The notes below the pieces were generated by a model. It had not been told where the DNA came from, ran no database searches, and saw only the letters and a program-made list of their open reading frames with translations. This document shows positions 15,035-29,323 of a DNA stretch of 64,000 nucleotides, one piece after another. Position 1 is the first letter of the stretch. Each line of letters begins with the position of its first letter. The DNA lies in the NCBI GenBank assembly GCA_030272585.1, contig BSYQ01000001.1:10989001-11053000 (forward strand), read 5' to 3'. The position numbers and the translations under genes are program-made. This stretch comes from Bryopsis sp. KO-2023 (taxonomy: Eukaryota; Chlorophyta; Ulvophyceae; Bryopsidales; Bryopsidaceae).

Positions 15035-16933
15035 GGTGCTGTGGTGTTGTATTATTACGCAGGCCGAGTTATCCGATTGTAGGTTTGAGCATGGTTGTGG
15101 AAAAATGGGGTGTAAGCGAAATCTCAATTCATGTCCCCTTTTCCTTTCTTTCATGAAACCAAGTCTCAGACTGTGTGTTTCATTTTGAATTTAGACATCA
15201 AGGTTTTTCCCTCAATGCTTCTGAAGCCAATACAGGCAAATCTGGGTACTGGGATTTTCATCTGGTTGCAACAGGGGTTGAAGGGTGGTTGCCTGCTCAC
15301 ACTTTATTCTAGTTTTATATCCAGTCACAGACGCACACAGTTGAAAAAACTGGTATTGAAATATGATAATATGTATCCATCATGTCAAAGCTAGAAGGTG
15401 GGTTTTCTTAGTTGGATGCAAAACATTGAAGCTGAATTATGGCCTGGTCAGAGCCCGGGAACCTGTGAAACGGGAAGTTACCTTCAGTTTATGTCCAATG
15501 GGAAGCAAACATCCGATTTTCACAGGCTCTGACCAGGTGCTTAGGCGGCTTTGGAAAACACCATCTCATCTCCGGTTTGAATTCATCATTGCTCTTTCAA
15601 AACTTAGTTGACTCTACCCCTTTTGCCGCTGTACTATTGCTGATTGTTCTTTTCCCTGCCAGTCCTTTGTCTTTTTTGGACAAACTTTTCTGCTGCAAAA
15701 AAGAAACGAATGTAGAAGTAGAGGATGTTTGGTTTCATGTTATTTTCAACCCCTGGTTGTTTCTGTCGCTGCACCACCGAATATCATCTACATGAACAAT
15801 TCTGACATGCATCAAGGATGCACACACACATCTTGATTTCAACTTTTTCGGTATGCACTTTTTTAAACAATTCCTATTCCCTACAGATCAAAATATTGGC
15901 AGGCAGGAGAAGGTCCAACAAATGCACTACTTATCAGATAAAAACACCAACAAATAATGAAAAAAACCCCTCCCATTCGACCTTTTCATCCTCATTTGAA
16001 AATCGTCCTAGTATTGTGTGTGTAAGACCTCTTCCTGAAAAACTGTTGTGCATCAGCCATCAAATTATCAAATCCAATTGGTTCTAAATGCTGAACGTCC
16101 ATCACAACGTGGGAAATTCATGTGACCAAAAACTCGCTGCCATAGCAACATCAAAATCAAAAAAGAGTAGTTCGAACAGTGGTTCTTGGTTGAGTAGCAG
16201 TCCAAACTTCTGCCACCCACACTCAAGCATCCTTCGAAAAATCCCGAGGTTTGATTCGCGGCTCCTTTGAGGATCGGTGAACCCATTCAATCTGAACAGC
16301 CCCTTACTCGCAGTATAAGCAGTAATCATTGCCTTTGAAAAAGTACATGTAGCCATTGGACCACGTCTAAGAAGTGAAGAGAATCTGACGACGTGCCAAA
16401 TATAGGATACTGATCCTTGCGTTGAGTTTTTTACAGATTTTTTTTCCCATTTTTGACGTTTTCTTCCATGCTTTGCCTTTTTTCATATTCTGATTGCAGG
16501 AGCTAAAGGAACGTTTATGAATTAATGAAATCATACTATTTTCAGTAGATCACAGTCGAATGAAAAGTAAGGAAAGAATACTTTAATGTGACTCAACCCA
16601 CCACATCTGTTGACAACAATGTATTTTAGCAACACTCCATCCAATACCATTTTCCAGGTTCGATACACAATACAATCCCTTTATTCTCTTCAAGACTTTC
16701 ACTCATTCACTCCTCTCAACATGGACCCCTGAATTTCTTTACACTTGTACATCATGCCGTCTCACAGTTTGTTTTTGGAGTAAAAAAAGGATCCCACGAC
16801 AGCATTTCTGAACTTACTCCATTTCACTTATTAGCTCACAAGCATTTCGTGAGCCTTCAGACACGGATCCCTCTTTTGTTTGAACAAAAAATCCCAACCC
16901 CTGAAGAAAATAACTCGGCCGACAGCAAGGCCC
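15035..16933. other. Intergenic spacer with long stem-loop
   Basis: About 1.9 kb between the convergent RIO2 and kinesin genes with no supported coding exon. The only structure seen is an imperfect inverted repeat at 15443-15536: left arm CCTGGTCAGAGCC, a 6-base bulge, then CCTGTGAAA; right arm TTTTCACAGGCTCTGACCAGG. A minus-strand ORF at 16102-16356 shows no family features. Confidence 0.5.
15443..15536. repeat. Imperfect inverted repeat (possible hairpin RNA)
   Basis: Left arm 15443-15469 and right arm 15516-15536 pair over about 20 positions with one 6-base bulge and a loop of about 46 bases. It lies in the intergenic region downstream of RIO2. This could be a small foldback transposon remnant or a hairpin precursor RNA; nothing in the sequence alone decides. 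Confidence 0.4.
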
Positions 16934-19900
16934 CTAGTTTTTCTTGAGAATCTCTGCAATCTTTTTAGCTTTCAGCGAACTGGACGAATTTCCTAAGACG
17001 TAGATCAGCGATCCTGCATCCAAACTTCCTGACAACCTTTTCTTCATCTTGCACCGCCGCCGCTTTTCCGCCAGTCCTTGGTTCGTGGTGGATTTTGACG
17101 TTCGCAACATACGGCTATCAGCTTCGGGCCAGCGACTTTCAGATCCGCCTTGTGACGAGAATGTCTCCCAATCATGCGAATCCATAAGCGAAGACCTGCC
17201 CCAATTTGGTAGATTTTCTGTGTTCGCCAATGCAGAAAAGTTGCCGCCCGTTTCTCTTTTCCCTGACTCGGGAGAAGGGATGCCTGGGTCTGAACTTGGG
17301 AGGCCAGATTCAAAGGATTCGGAGATCCTCACCGTGAGAGTTTCCACGCTGGGCGGCGATTTTGAGGAGGTTCGGAAGTTGGGTAAATCGGAAGCGTGAG
17401 GAAAAGAAAACTGTTGTTCCACTCTGTGGAAGTATGGTGGACTTGATGGCTCTGTAGCGTGCAAAATTGATGACCGGCCCCAAGCGGAAGTTCGCCTCGA
17501 GGAGAATTTGGTTATATCTTCCAGCTGCAGCGAGCTGAAAGCGTCAGATAGCTCTGATGTTCCAGGGTCGGATAGCCTAGCATAGAACCTCTGCTCTTCA
17601 TCCATGATCTCCTGACGGACTGCATCTGAATACGCTTCAACTGAGAACTTGGGAACCGAGTCGTCCATCGTAGCAGCGTCGCTCCCTCGCTGTAATATCT
17701 CTGGTGGACTCTCCTCACGAAAAATAGTTGCGTCTTCTCCTCTGGGGATCTGCCCCTGGGTAGTTTCGCTCTTAACATGCGACTCGGAGGTTACGTTTGA
17801 AGAGCTGACCTTCTCCCCAGAGCTGCTCCCCCCTCTTGACCTTTGTTTGGATGGGCTGGCGGCGTACATTGAGAAGTCTCTTTTCGATTTCAGGTACGTC
17901 CCCAGGAGTGCATCAATTGTTTTGCCGGAAGGCTCCTCCCATGCTCGCTTTATCCTCGAGCCCGGCCTGCTGGAGTCTTTCTTTGAGCTGCCTTGGTCCA
18001 TGTCGGACCCAACTTGGTGCGAAGATGAGCTTGCAGATGTCGCAGGACTGCTCTTTTCAATCTTTTGTGGTGTAACATTCTTGGGTGATTGGGTTCTTCC
18101 CGAAGTGGATATGGAGTGGGTAACTTTCGTCTTGGGAAGCGGTGGGATGTCTGGGGGAAATGTTGAGCCTTTAGACAACCCTGCGTCATAGTGTAACACA
18201 AGTCTGGGCGCGAACACAGATCCTCACCAGCTCTAGAGGGGGGGTTATCGTTCGAGTGACTTGCTGCGTGGGGATCCGTTCCTTTATTGATTAGCTTCCC
18301 CTCCAGCTTCACGCGTGCATCGCGCTCCTTCTTCAAGGATTTTCTGAGTGCAGCGACCTCATTTTTCAAGCTTTCGATTTCGTCGTTCGATGCAGTTCGG
18401 GGCCTGGCCTGGACAAAGCATAGCACTTCTGGCTCGATTTCGAGTTTCATCCCTAGAAACGAAATGCTGGCTTGCTTTGGGCAGCTTGCGCTTACCTTGA
18501 ACTCTGAGAGCAGAGTCTCATCAATACCTTCACTTCTTTCGCCCAAAGCAGCAACCAGCTCCCGCAAACGTTGTATTTCTTTGTCTTTCTTTTCTAGCAC
18601 CCATGCAAGGTCTTCTTGGACGTTCACTACTGGATTGTTCATTATGCTTCGTGCCCTATCTGCGAATTTCAGTGTCGAACACGTCTCCTCGAAAGCCTTA
18701 CGCGATGGCGACACCGTGAATATCAGCGCCGTTTTGCAGTTCCCCCCCAACGAATCTTGCAGCAAGTGAGTGAGCTTGGAGCACCTGGAACACCACGCAT
18801 TGTTTATAGTACATAGTACTAGTCGATGTCCACTGATGTTGTTGCATCATTTTCGACAATACATATCGTAGTTGGCAGACCTGGCTGTGATCACTGACCT
18901 GTATGGGATGTGTTGGCTCCCCTCGGTTAGCGCGGAGACAACGCCCGATAGAGACGACAAACTCGAGTTTATAAAGTTCATTTCGCTGATACGCTGGTCG
19001 GTCAGGTCATGGTTCACGTTCCATCTTTCGGACCCCGCCAGATCGACGAAGTTAACTTTTGATCGCACAATGTCTGCAGACTCATCCTGGCCATCTTGTG
19101 AGCCTCGGCGCTCGATCACTAGTTGTAGAATTGTGTGGCTCCGACTACTGTGCTGGTTCAGCTCTGTGTGTCTAACTGCTCGATTCTTGTTTCCTATTGG
19201 AGAATTCGTGTGCACCAGTCAGTTTTTTTGTTCTTTTCACTTTGGAAATGGTATAGATAATTTCCGTCACAAATCTTTCATAGGTGAGCAGGGCGAAGTT
19301 CTTGACGAGAATAGGTACCCAGTAGTGCTTGCCTCCTTCGATCAATTTCTCCACTGTGTGGACGTTTGTGACTCTGACGGCCATCAAGTCTGGCACGAAA
19401 AGTGTCCCCTTTCCATCCTCTCGAATCTCCAGCCCTGCTTTCTTTTGAACCATGTCCAGAGGGTCCTTCATATAATCGGATTTGTAAGGCTGAAGGAGAT
19501 CCTGAAGCTTGTCGCTGTAAATCTCGATGAATGAACAGTACACTGTCGACGGCTTCTCGCGCTCTCTGAATTGCACACCCAAAAATCAAACTTTCACGAA
19601 ATTTATACTTCTCCCCAAGGGGTGACGCTGTTTTGAAGTAAGTCCTTTTGACGCTCAGAAGGTTATGCATTGCGCAAAAGCCACTCTGCCTTTCTGCAAC
19701 TGTTTCACACTCATCGATCAAAGGCGTGACGCCGAGAAAGGGGGGTCGCCCCTCAGCGTCTGAAGAACGCGAAAAAAATGAATTGCTAAATAGCATCGCC
19801 CTTACTCAGTAGAACCCTGACCTGATTTTCTCAAAAATGTGTCTGATGGCTCTTGGGATAATTCCTCCGCGCTCGTTGGGTTCTTCTGATCCTGCCTCCC

Positions 19901-20517
19901 CTGATTCACCCATCATAGTATATGTCTTTCCCGTTCCTGTGGGACCACTGAAGACACACAAGTCTTTTAGGAGAACTTCAATCGAGCAGAAAATAAATCC
20001 TGGTGCTGGAAAAATACTTACAAGCAGTAAGAAGGGGATTGAAACACTTACTATGCACAAATGGTTGTGTTATATCCATCCAACGCCTCAGTGATTGAGT
20101 CCTCAACCAAATCGAACACCCCGGCTTGCGTTGCAGACTGTTGGATTACATGGTCGTATTCGGACTCGAAAACCGATGAGCTGCCTAATTCCTCATTTTC
20201 CCTTAAAACTTGTATTTGCTTGTCCTGCAGCAAGCACCATATTTTCATGCATGTGCTGATCAGATTTTACTTACATATCTAGGGAGAGAAGGCCGCATTC
20301 TACAGAACGAAAGCATTCGTGACCATAATACGACAGTAGATTGGCGAAATTTCTGGGCAGTGTTGGAAGCGAATGCATGCCAAGACAAAACGACAGCGTT
20401 GCTCACCCCTCTAATTTCCACGGCTTGCTCATGTCGCAACTCCTGCGAGGTGGGTGGGCGAACGCGAACCAAGACACGAATATTCGGGGAAGCCGGCGAT
20501 GCTGGGATTTGAGTCAT
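16934..20517 (-). CDS. Kinesin with N-terminal motor and long Ser-rich tail
   Basis: Microtubule motor. ATG 20515-20517 precedes NIRVLVRVRPP. Motor exons: 20407-20517; 20052-20224 (EALDGYNTTICA); 19822-19947 with P-loop GPTGTGKTYTMM; 19199-19559 (CSFIEIYSDKLQDLL); about 18885-19198 with switch I NQHSSRSH and switch II DLAGSER; 18228-18784 with LTHLLQDSLGGN and the motor end KFADRARSI. A coiled coil follows (NDEIESLKNEVAALRKSL). Tail exon 16934-18180 is a single open frame of about 415 residues, Ser/Pro-rich, ending in a basic stretch. The intron 18181-18227 is only 47 nt. Motor-first architecture suggests a plus-end-directed kinesin; the subfamily was not resolved. An in-frame upstream ATG at 20721 could extend the N-terminus. 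Confidence 0.9.
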
Positions 20518-20728
20518 AGTGGGCTCTTTATGCTGATTGCGAACAAAAAGGGCAGTCCTTCGTTGAACAGTCTGGGCTCCTGCAACCAGTTCGCTGTGAT
20601 CGATTGGTGGTATCAGATTTCCTGACGTGCGCCTGGAAGAAAAATATATCTCGTCAGAGGGTGTGTCTTGAGGGGCAATCCCACAGCACTTTAGACTGAA
20701 ACGGAGATCGCAGGCCCTCATATTTCAC

Positions 20729-21395
20729 AGGTTTTCTGCATAATGATCGAACCAATCGATCGAGCCTTTCAGTCCGTCTACTACGAGGGCAAGCTCAGTT
20801 CCTTGTTCGTCTCTAAACAACTCTATATCGATTGGTTCGTTTCCTTCCACCAGATTAAGCGACCTCTTCACATGCTGTTAATGGAACCGATCCCCATTGC
20901 TACTTGAGCAAGTATTGAGGCACCCTGGGGTTGCGCTTACTGTGGTGTTCTCAGTTCGCCATTGTACACGGGAATCGTTCAGCCTGCGATCCAAGTCGAA
21001 AAAAACGCTGGCGTTTGTAATTTCCAGTGGAGGGGAAGATGGAGATAGGGTTCCAAAGTCAAAACAAAGTGTTGAATTTCCTCTGTGGTCACCCTTTGAG
21101 TGACAATGGTGTTTGTGGCTGGTGCCAGCAAATTCAACGTCCAATGCGAAGTGTTGGTTAGAGTCAAGGAAGCCAGCTTTGGGTGAAACAATCCAGTGGG
21201 TCCTTGCGGCCCCACAAAGCAGCCCGCCGAGGGCCAGGCCACTGCGATCAACAGTTCAGACCAACAAAGCAACGAAACAATGAGTAGATATGCAACGAGA
21301 ACAGGGTTGTGGCAGCCCCCCAATTGGCCTCTCCGGTGCTGTGCACGGGGCAGTTTTCTCATCCTTGAACACAGAAACTTGACCCACGCAACCAT
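20729..21395 (-). CDS. Predicted membrane or secreted protein, unrecognised
   Basis: Three segments on the minus strand look coding. 21090-21395 starts MVAWVKFLC and contains one hydrophobic helix (LVAYLLIVSLLCWSELLIAV). About 20942-21080 has several N-glycosylation sequons (NST, NAS, NDS, NTT) and ends at a GTAAGC donor. 20729-20877 follows a CAG acceptor, is acidic and ends at TGA. Between the first two segments the frame changes at about 21085-21100 with no intron of plausible length, so there is either an indel, a missed start or exon, or a pseudogene. A type II membrane or secreted glycoprotein is the best description; the family is not recognised. Confidence 0.45.
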
Positions 21396-21500
21396 TCAGT
21401 GAAATCCCTTCGTTCAATGAAGCGAGCTGCTGTGTCGGGTGTTCTGCCTTGTGTCATTTGTTCTGCGCGCCACGGCATGGAAAAGGGGAGTGAGTACTGT

Positions 21501-21531
21501 TGCTGTGGCCAGTCACTCCAGGGCCACAGCA
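21501..21531. repeat. 10-bp perfect hairpin
   Basis: TGCTGTGGCC at 21501-21510 and GGCCACAGCA at 21522-21531 are exact inverted copies with an 11-base loop. It lies upstream of the minus-strand membrane protein gene. Confidence 0.6.
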
Positions 21532-21624
21532 CAAAGTACAAGAGAATTCGTTGTGTGGTGGTGAAGCGTTAGTAACGTTCTCACTTTTTCTGGTTTGAAA
21601 AGACTTGACTCACAGTTAGTGTAA

Positions 21625-21867
21625 GAGCATCCCCACCGCGGAACTCATCCTCATCTCAACTCGCGCACGTGCGAGCGAATCGAGACTATCGTTACGAATT
21701 TACGTGATTTCGAGCTGAGGAAATGAGGCCGGCCTAATTTCGAGTTACCGAAATGAGGTCGGCCTCACTTTCTCAGCTCGAAAATCACGTAAATTCGTAA
21801 CGATAGTCTCGATTCGCTCGCACGTGCGCGAGTTGAGATGAGGATGAGTTCCGCGGTGGGGATGCTC
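21625..21867. mobile_element. Palindromic MITE, Harbinger/Tourist-like
   Basis: A 243-bp element that is almost entirely one inverted repeat: arms of about 105 bp match with only scattered differences around a short centre rich in GGCC. Ends are GAGCATCCCC and GGGGATGCTC. It is flanked by TAA on both sides (21622-21624 and 21868-21870). A 3-bp TAA/TTA target duplication and GAGCATC-type ends are known features of PIF/Harbinger-derived Tourist MITEs. It has no coding capacity and lies between divergent genes (membrane protein and CAF1). Confidence 0.8.
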
Positions 21868-21870
21868 TAA

Positions 21871-22480
21871 GGCCTTCTTTTGGTGGCAATCGTCCAGAAA
21901 GTCCACCGTCACAGGCGTCGTACAGCGACAAATTTGTTCCTTTTGAGGGGCAGTCCGAGGACGTTTGTTTGGACTACTTTTGGGGCGAGCGCTCGTAGAC
22001 AAGACCACCGTCGAGAACGCAAAAAAAGAAACAAAAAAATACAAACAAGTTCTTCGACGGCTGATTGTGCGCTTCGCGTGATTGAAGCCCTTATTTCAGT
22101 GAAAAAAAAAGAAAAGTTCAAAAAAAAAAAGAAAAAAAAAGTTAAGGTGACCGGCGCGGACGGTTGCGCTTTCTTTGTTCCAGGTGCCGTGTTTTTTCCT
22201 TCGTCCTGATACTTTTTTTTTCTGGAGGTCAAAGAAGGCGCACTCAAAAATCGGTTTGTGGTTAAAAGAAAGAGGAATACAAGGGGAACCTGCCGGTCGA
22301 GGTTTTTGTGGGCATCGGGCTTTTTGTCCCTGACAGCACTGTTCATTCGAAGAGAAGAAAGAAGGCAAAAAAAAATACATATTGTTGTTGTGCGCTGATC
22401 GAGGGTTAGTGGCGCAACAGGCGGAAAAGGTGGAATTTTCGGGAGGGAGTAGTACAGCTGTAAAACGTTGTTTTTGACAT
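21871..22480. promoter_or_regulatory. Upstream region of CAF1
   Basis: About 600 bases with A-rich runs (22104-22140) and no supported exon. It should contain the CAF1 promoter and 5' UTR. No TATA box or other core element was recognised with confidence. Confidence 0.35.
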
Positions 22481-24052
22481 ATGAAAATGGACTCCCCCAT
22501 TTTCCCGAGCATCGACAGGATACCAGGTATCCGCAATGTCTGGTCGTTTAACTTGGAAGAGGAGGTGCGCTTATTGTCAGACCTCGTGGACGACTATCCC
22601 TACGTCTCCTTCGACACAGAGTTCCCCGGCACGCTCGTGAGGTGAGTTTAATTCGGAAGGTCAACGTGGGTTCTACAGCCCGGACGGAGAAACCGTGCCG
22701 TTGCGTACGTGCGTCAGCAACCGGAAATACTTTGCATCCCCCCAGACTGAAAACGGAATTCCTACGTGTATGTACGAGAGCATCATACTCGGGCGTACTT
22801 GGTTCCAAGACGTTTCCACCAACCATCCCCTCGTGTTTTGTATTTTACACCGTCGCAAAAAGTCCCTGGCCAGTCGGTCGGTTCCCCCTCCCAGAAAAAA
22901 ATAAAAATAAAAAATCCACCAGACATCTTTACAACTAAATGAATAAATCAAATAATTCCCCATGAAAATTTATGAAAATTCAGGAAAATGGTAGAATTAG
23001 CTAATTTCTGGCATGTATGTGTGTGGTTTTCTCTTTTTTGCATGCATGGATACACCACCTCTTCAACAAGTAACCAACCTGCATGTTGTTTTTTTTTGCT
23101 AGATCTCTGGACAGGTCAGAGGATGGCGAATACAAGGCAGTGAAATGGAACGTGGATATGCTCAAGCTTATCCAATTGGGCATCACTTTGATGGACGAAG
23201 ACGGAAATCTTGCCGAAGTCCATGGGTTGCCCTGTTCATGGCAATTCAATTTCCGGGAATTCAGCATGGAAAATGACCTCTATGCATTGGACAGCATAGA
23301 CTTGCTACAGCAGGCGGGAATCGACTTTGGACGAAATCAGGTGGGGAAAATTTTCACGGCAAACTTTGCAGGAAAGCGGTTTCTGTTTCTTGTGGACAAG
23401 AGTCCCGATTCGATTTTCATTAAGATTGTTCAAAAGTGACAATAAAACTTTTCAAATCGATCGGCACCTGGCCATACTGGGTGTGTGTAACGACCTGCAT
23501 TTTAAGACGAGCATGGCGACAGTTGGCTAGACGGAACCGGTCACTTTCCTGAATTTCAAATTTGTAACATGTTTTTTAATTTTTCCTTTTTTTGCTGAAA
23601 TACAGGCCATCGGGGCTGACATCACGGTGTTTTCCGAACTGCTAATGACCTCGGGTTTGGTTTTGAACGAACACGTGCACTGGATCGGCTTCGCTACGCA
23701 GTACGATGTTGGCTATTTATTGAAAGCGTTAACATCCAGACCTCTTCCTGAAACCGAAGGCGAGTTTTTCGAGCTCGTCCAACTCTTCTTCCCCAATCTC
23801 TACGACATCAAGTACCTCCCAGTCGTTAAATTCATGGCAGAGTTACAGGGCGGATTGCAAAGGTTGGCGGACTCTCTTGATGTGCAAAGAGTGGGGATTT
23901 CGCACCAAGCTGGGTCAGACAGCCTTTTGACAGCATTCACATTTTTCAAGTTGATTCGAAAATATTATCCTAGCTTGGAATACGTTCGGCAACACTCGGG
24001 GAAAATCGCAGGCCTAGGGGACGACGCTAAAGGTTATATGTACTCCTATTGA
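22481..24052 (+). CDS. CAF1: CAF1/POP2 deadenylase of CCR4-NOT
   Basis: DEDD-family 3'-5' exonuclease that shortens mRNA poly(A) tails in the CCR4-NOT complex. Exons 22481-22641, 23103-23340, 23606-24052 splice in phase to 281 aa, the usual CAF1 length. First exon: [13 protein letters not shown] and catalytic FDTEFPG (Asp and Glu of DEDD). Second: [13 protein letters not shown] and the FNFREF core. Third: [16 protein letters not shown], with the third acidic residue, and [10 protein letters not shown], with the final catalytic His and Asp. All four catalytic acids are present, so activity is expected. The canonical FHSGYDFGYL is slightly altered to [10 protein letters not shown]. The protein ends KGYMYSY with no long C-terminal extension. 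Confidence 0.95.
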
Positions 24053-26688
24053 CGTGACTTTATTAAGGGAAGGAAAAAAAAACACCCCCCACAGAAGGGG
24101 AAAAAAAAAAAGAAAGTGGAAAAAAAGGGGGTAGACCAGGTGGGGGGAAAGGAAAAGAGCCAACATACAAGGAGGATTTAAAAAAAAAGAAGAAAAAGCC
24201 AACCTGAAATTGCGAGGGTGGAAAAATATATACATATATATACATATACACAAAACAGAGAGGGAAAAAAAAAGTTGGTGGTCAGTGTTTTTTTTTTCTC
24301 TTTTTTTTTTTTTTTCGGCTTCTTGGGGCCTGTGGGCCGAAAATGTATACAACGAGCGATCTCAAATTTGTACAGGATTTGAAAAAAAAAAAAAGAACTT
24401 ATATTTTGGGAATAGAAGCAGGGGTTGTGGTATTGATTGGAGTGGTTTCGGCTTTTCCCCGGATATATGTGTAGTGATGGTGTGGGCAAGGAACTGACAG
24501 AAAGAAAAAAGAAAAAAAAAAGCAATACTTTTTGAAGTAACGAAAGCAAAGAAAAAAAGAATTCAATTCTGAATTTGTTTCTTTTTTTTGGAATGAGATG
24601 GGAAGCATTTAAAAAAGGGGAAAAAAAAAGAGGGAGAAAAAAAAAGACATTAAGGAACCGAGTGTTTGTTTGGTTTTTTGTTATTTTTTAAATCGAATAA
24701 CGAAAAAAGGAAAGTCAATTTCCAAAACTGTGTTCATGTTTTCAAGGGACCCAACATAGTTACAACTGGAGGGAAAAAAAAAAAGAAAGATTCACGCACT
24801 TGCATTGAATTATGGAGTTAAAAAATTGCTATTGGAATTATTTTTTTTTTTCCGGGAGGGAGGGTGTTTGGAGTGTGGTGGTGGCTCCCCCCCCCCCCAA
24901 AAAAAAGGAAAGGTTTGGGAGGGGACTTGGAACATGAAAAAAGTGTGGATGTCTTTATTTTATAGTTCAAAGGAAAAAAAATAATAACAGAATTGCTTTC
25001 TGATGATTTGCCATTTTCTTTCGGAGTCGTCAAAAAAATAGAAGCGTTCCTTGCTGTACATATTTTTGTTTTCTTTCTTTCTTGGATATGGAATGGTCGA
25101 CTTTCGGCCTTGTGTTTTGTACAAAAAAAAGGGGGTGGGGGGTGGGGGGGTTTGGAAAGAAAAAAAAACAAAGGAAACACATACACACACTCGTGTACTT
25201 GGGATACTATTTCAACCTTTTGGTTTTGACAATCGTTTGGAGGGATGATAAAAGGGGGGAAAAAACAAGAATTAATGGGATTTCGAGTGCTGTGCAGATT
25301 TTTTTTTTTTCATTTTCTGAATGGTGGAATATATATATCTTGTTTTGGGGGTAAGGGGTTTGATGGTGGTCAAATGGGGGTGAGTTAAATTCAGAGGCTC
25401 GCAGGTCTTTTCTGTGTGAATCTGAGTTGAGGATGGGAGGTGGGGGGGAAATAGTTACAGTGCACACGCCCTCGAAAAATCCATTTTTGTTTTGTTTGTT
25501 TTTTTCCCCTTTTTGTGTTTTTGGTTTTATTCCGTTGAAAATACTGTTGGAGCCAATCCCCTCCGTTTTTCAGCCTTTCGAATTTCAATCCCAAATTCGA
25601 AAAAAAAAAAATACAAACAAGAGCAAACAGTCCAAACCGCAAGGGGTATCACTGGTAGATCTATTTTGTTTCTTAATAAAGGGGTGATGAAAAAAAAAAG
25701 TTGATTTTATTTTCTGGTGGAAAAGGGTCAAAAGGATATAGAGGATTGTTGGGCTTTGTTTGGGTAGGGTGGGGATTCTCAGTGGGGAAAAAGGGGGTTA
25801 CAGGGATGTTTTTGATGTTTTATTGTAAACAAAACAAGATCTATTCAAAAAACAAAGAACTAAAAACATTCAACCTTGAGTCCTATAGTACCGAGATTTT
25901 CGGAAAAAAAAAGGACAAAAAAGAAGTCTTTTCATGCCTCTTTCAAGCGATGAGTGATTGGAATAATATCAAAATCAAAAAAGGAAGTATTGAAAAAAGA
26001 AAGGGGATGGCCTGTTTGAAGGCATTGATCGATCCCTGGCATTTCCATCCATTCAGGAAAGGCAGGCAAGACAGAAAATGTGTGTGTGTGTTTGTGTCTT
26101 TATTTTAGGAGGGAGGGGGGGTTGGGGTGTTGAGGAGGTCTTGTAGAGTTTGTGGGTTTGGGGATGTAAATCAAAAAAAAGAAAAAAAATTATTACAAAA
26201 AGTCGCCTGATACTTTACGCTTACTGGTGAATGCATCATGGAATTCCTCGAGTGGATTTTGAGGGACTGGCTCCCGATCATCCTTGGTGTTTGATTCTAA
26301 TATGCTGGATCGCAGAATTGTAACTGGCAATGGTTTACACAAGGCTGCCCAACAAGGGACTTTTTACACAAAGTAAACCAACTAATCATTGATTTAATCA
26401 TTGATCATGTGGACCAACTCACAACCCCCCTCTACCAAACTCGATACCAGAATCCGACAGGTATCATGCACAATTTTTCAGGATCCTTTTCAAGCATTGC
26501 GCTCAATCTGGTTTTGAGATAACCCATTAACCACTTGGCCATGGGAGCGTTTGTGTCCCCACACAAGCTCAATGATTTTTTTTGTCTCCGGAAAGATCTC
26601 TCTATGTATATATCTACACTTGCTATGGTCTTCAGTCTTCCTGCTATTAACATCTATTTACTAAATACTTCCCATGAAAGTCCCGATC
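24053..26688. other. Low-complexity spacer rich in purine runs
   Basis: About 2.6 kb between convergent genes CAF1 and PCNA-1 with no supported exon. The plus strand is dominated by A- and G-rich runs broken by short T runs, especially 24060-25700 (for example 24864-24906 and 25115-25170). It includes a TA microsatellite at 24224-24250 and a TG run at 26080-26100. Short ORFs here are products of the composition (poly-Lys, poly-Phe, poly-Gly). The region may contribute to 3' UTRs of both flanking genes. Confidence 0.7.

Positions 26689-29323
<2,635 letters not shown>

Noticed and set aside
22642..22940. Coding exon in CAF1 intron 1
   Set aside because: Open frames exist (22642-22938), but CAF1 conservation runs directly from exon 1 to exon 2 with matching phase, so the segment is intronic.
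24063..24549. Phe-rich ORFs on the minus strand
   Set aside because: Direct translations of homopurine and poly-A runs; no real gene.
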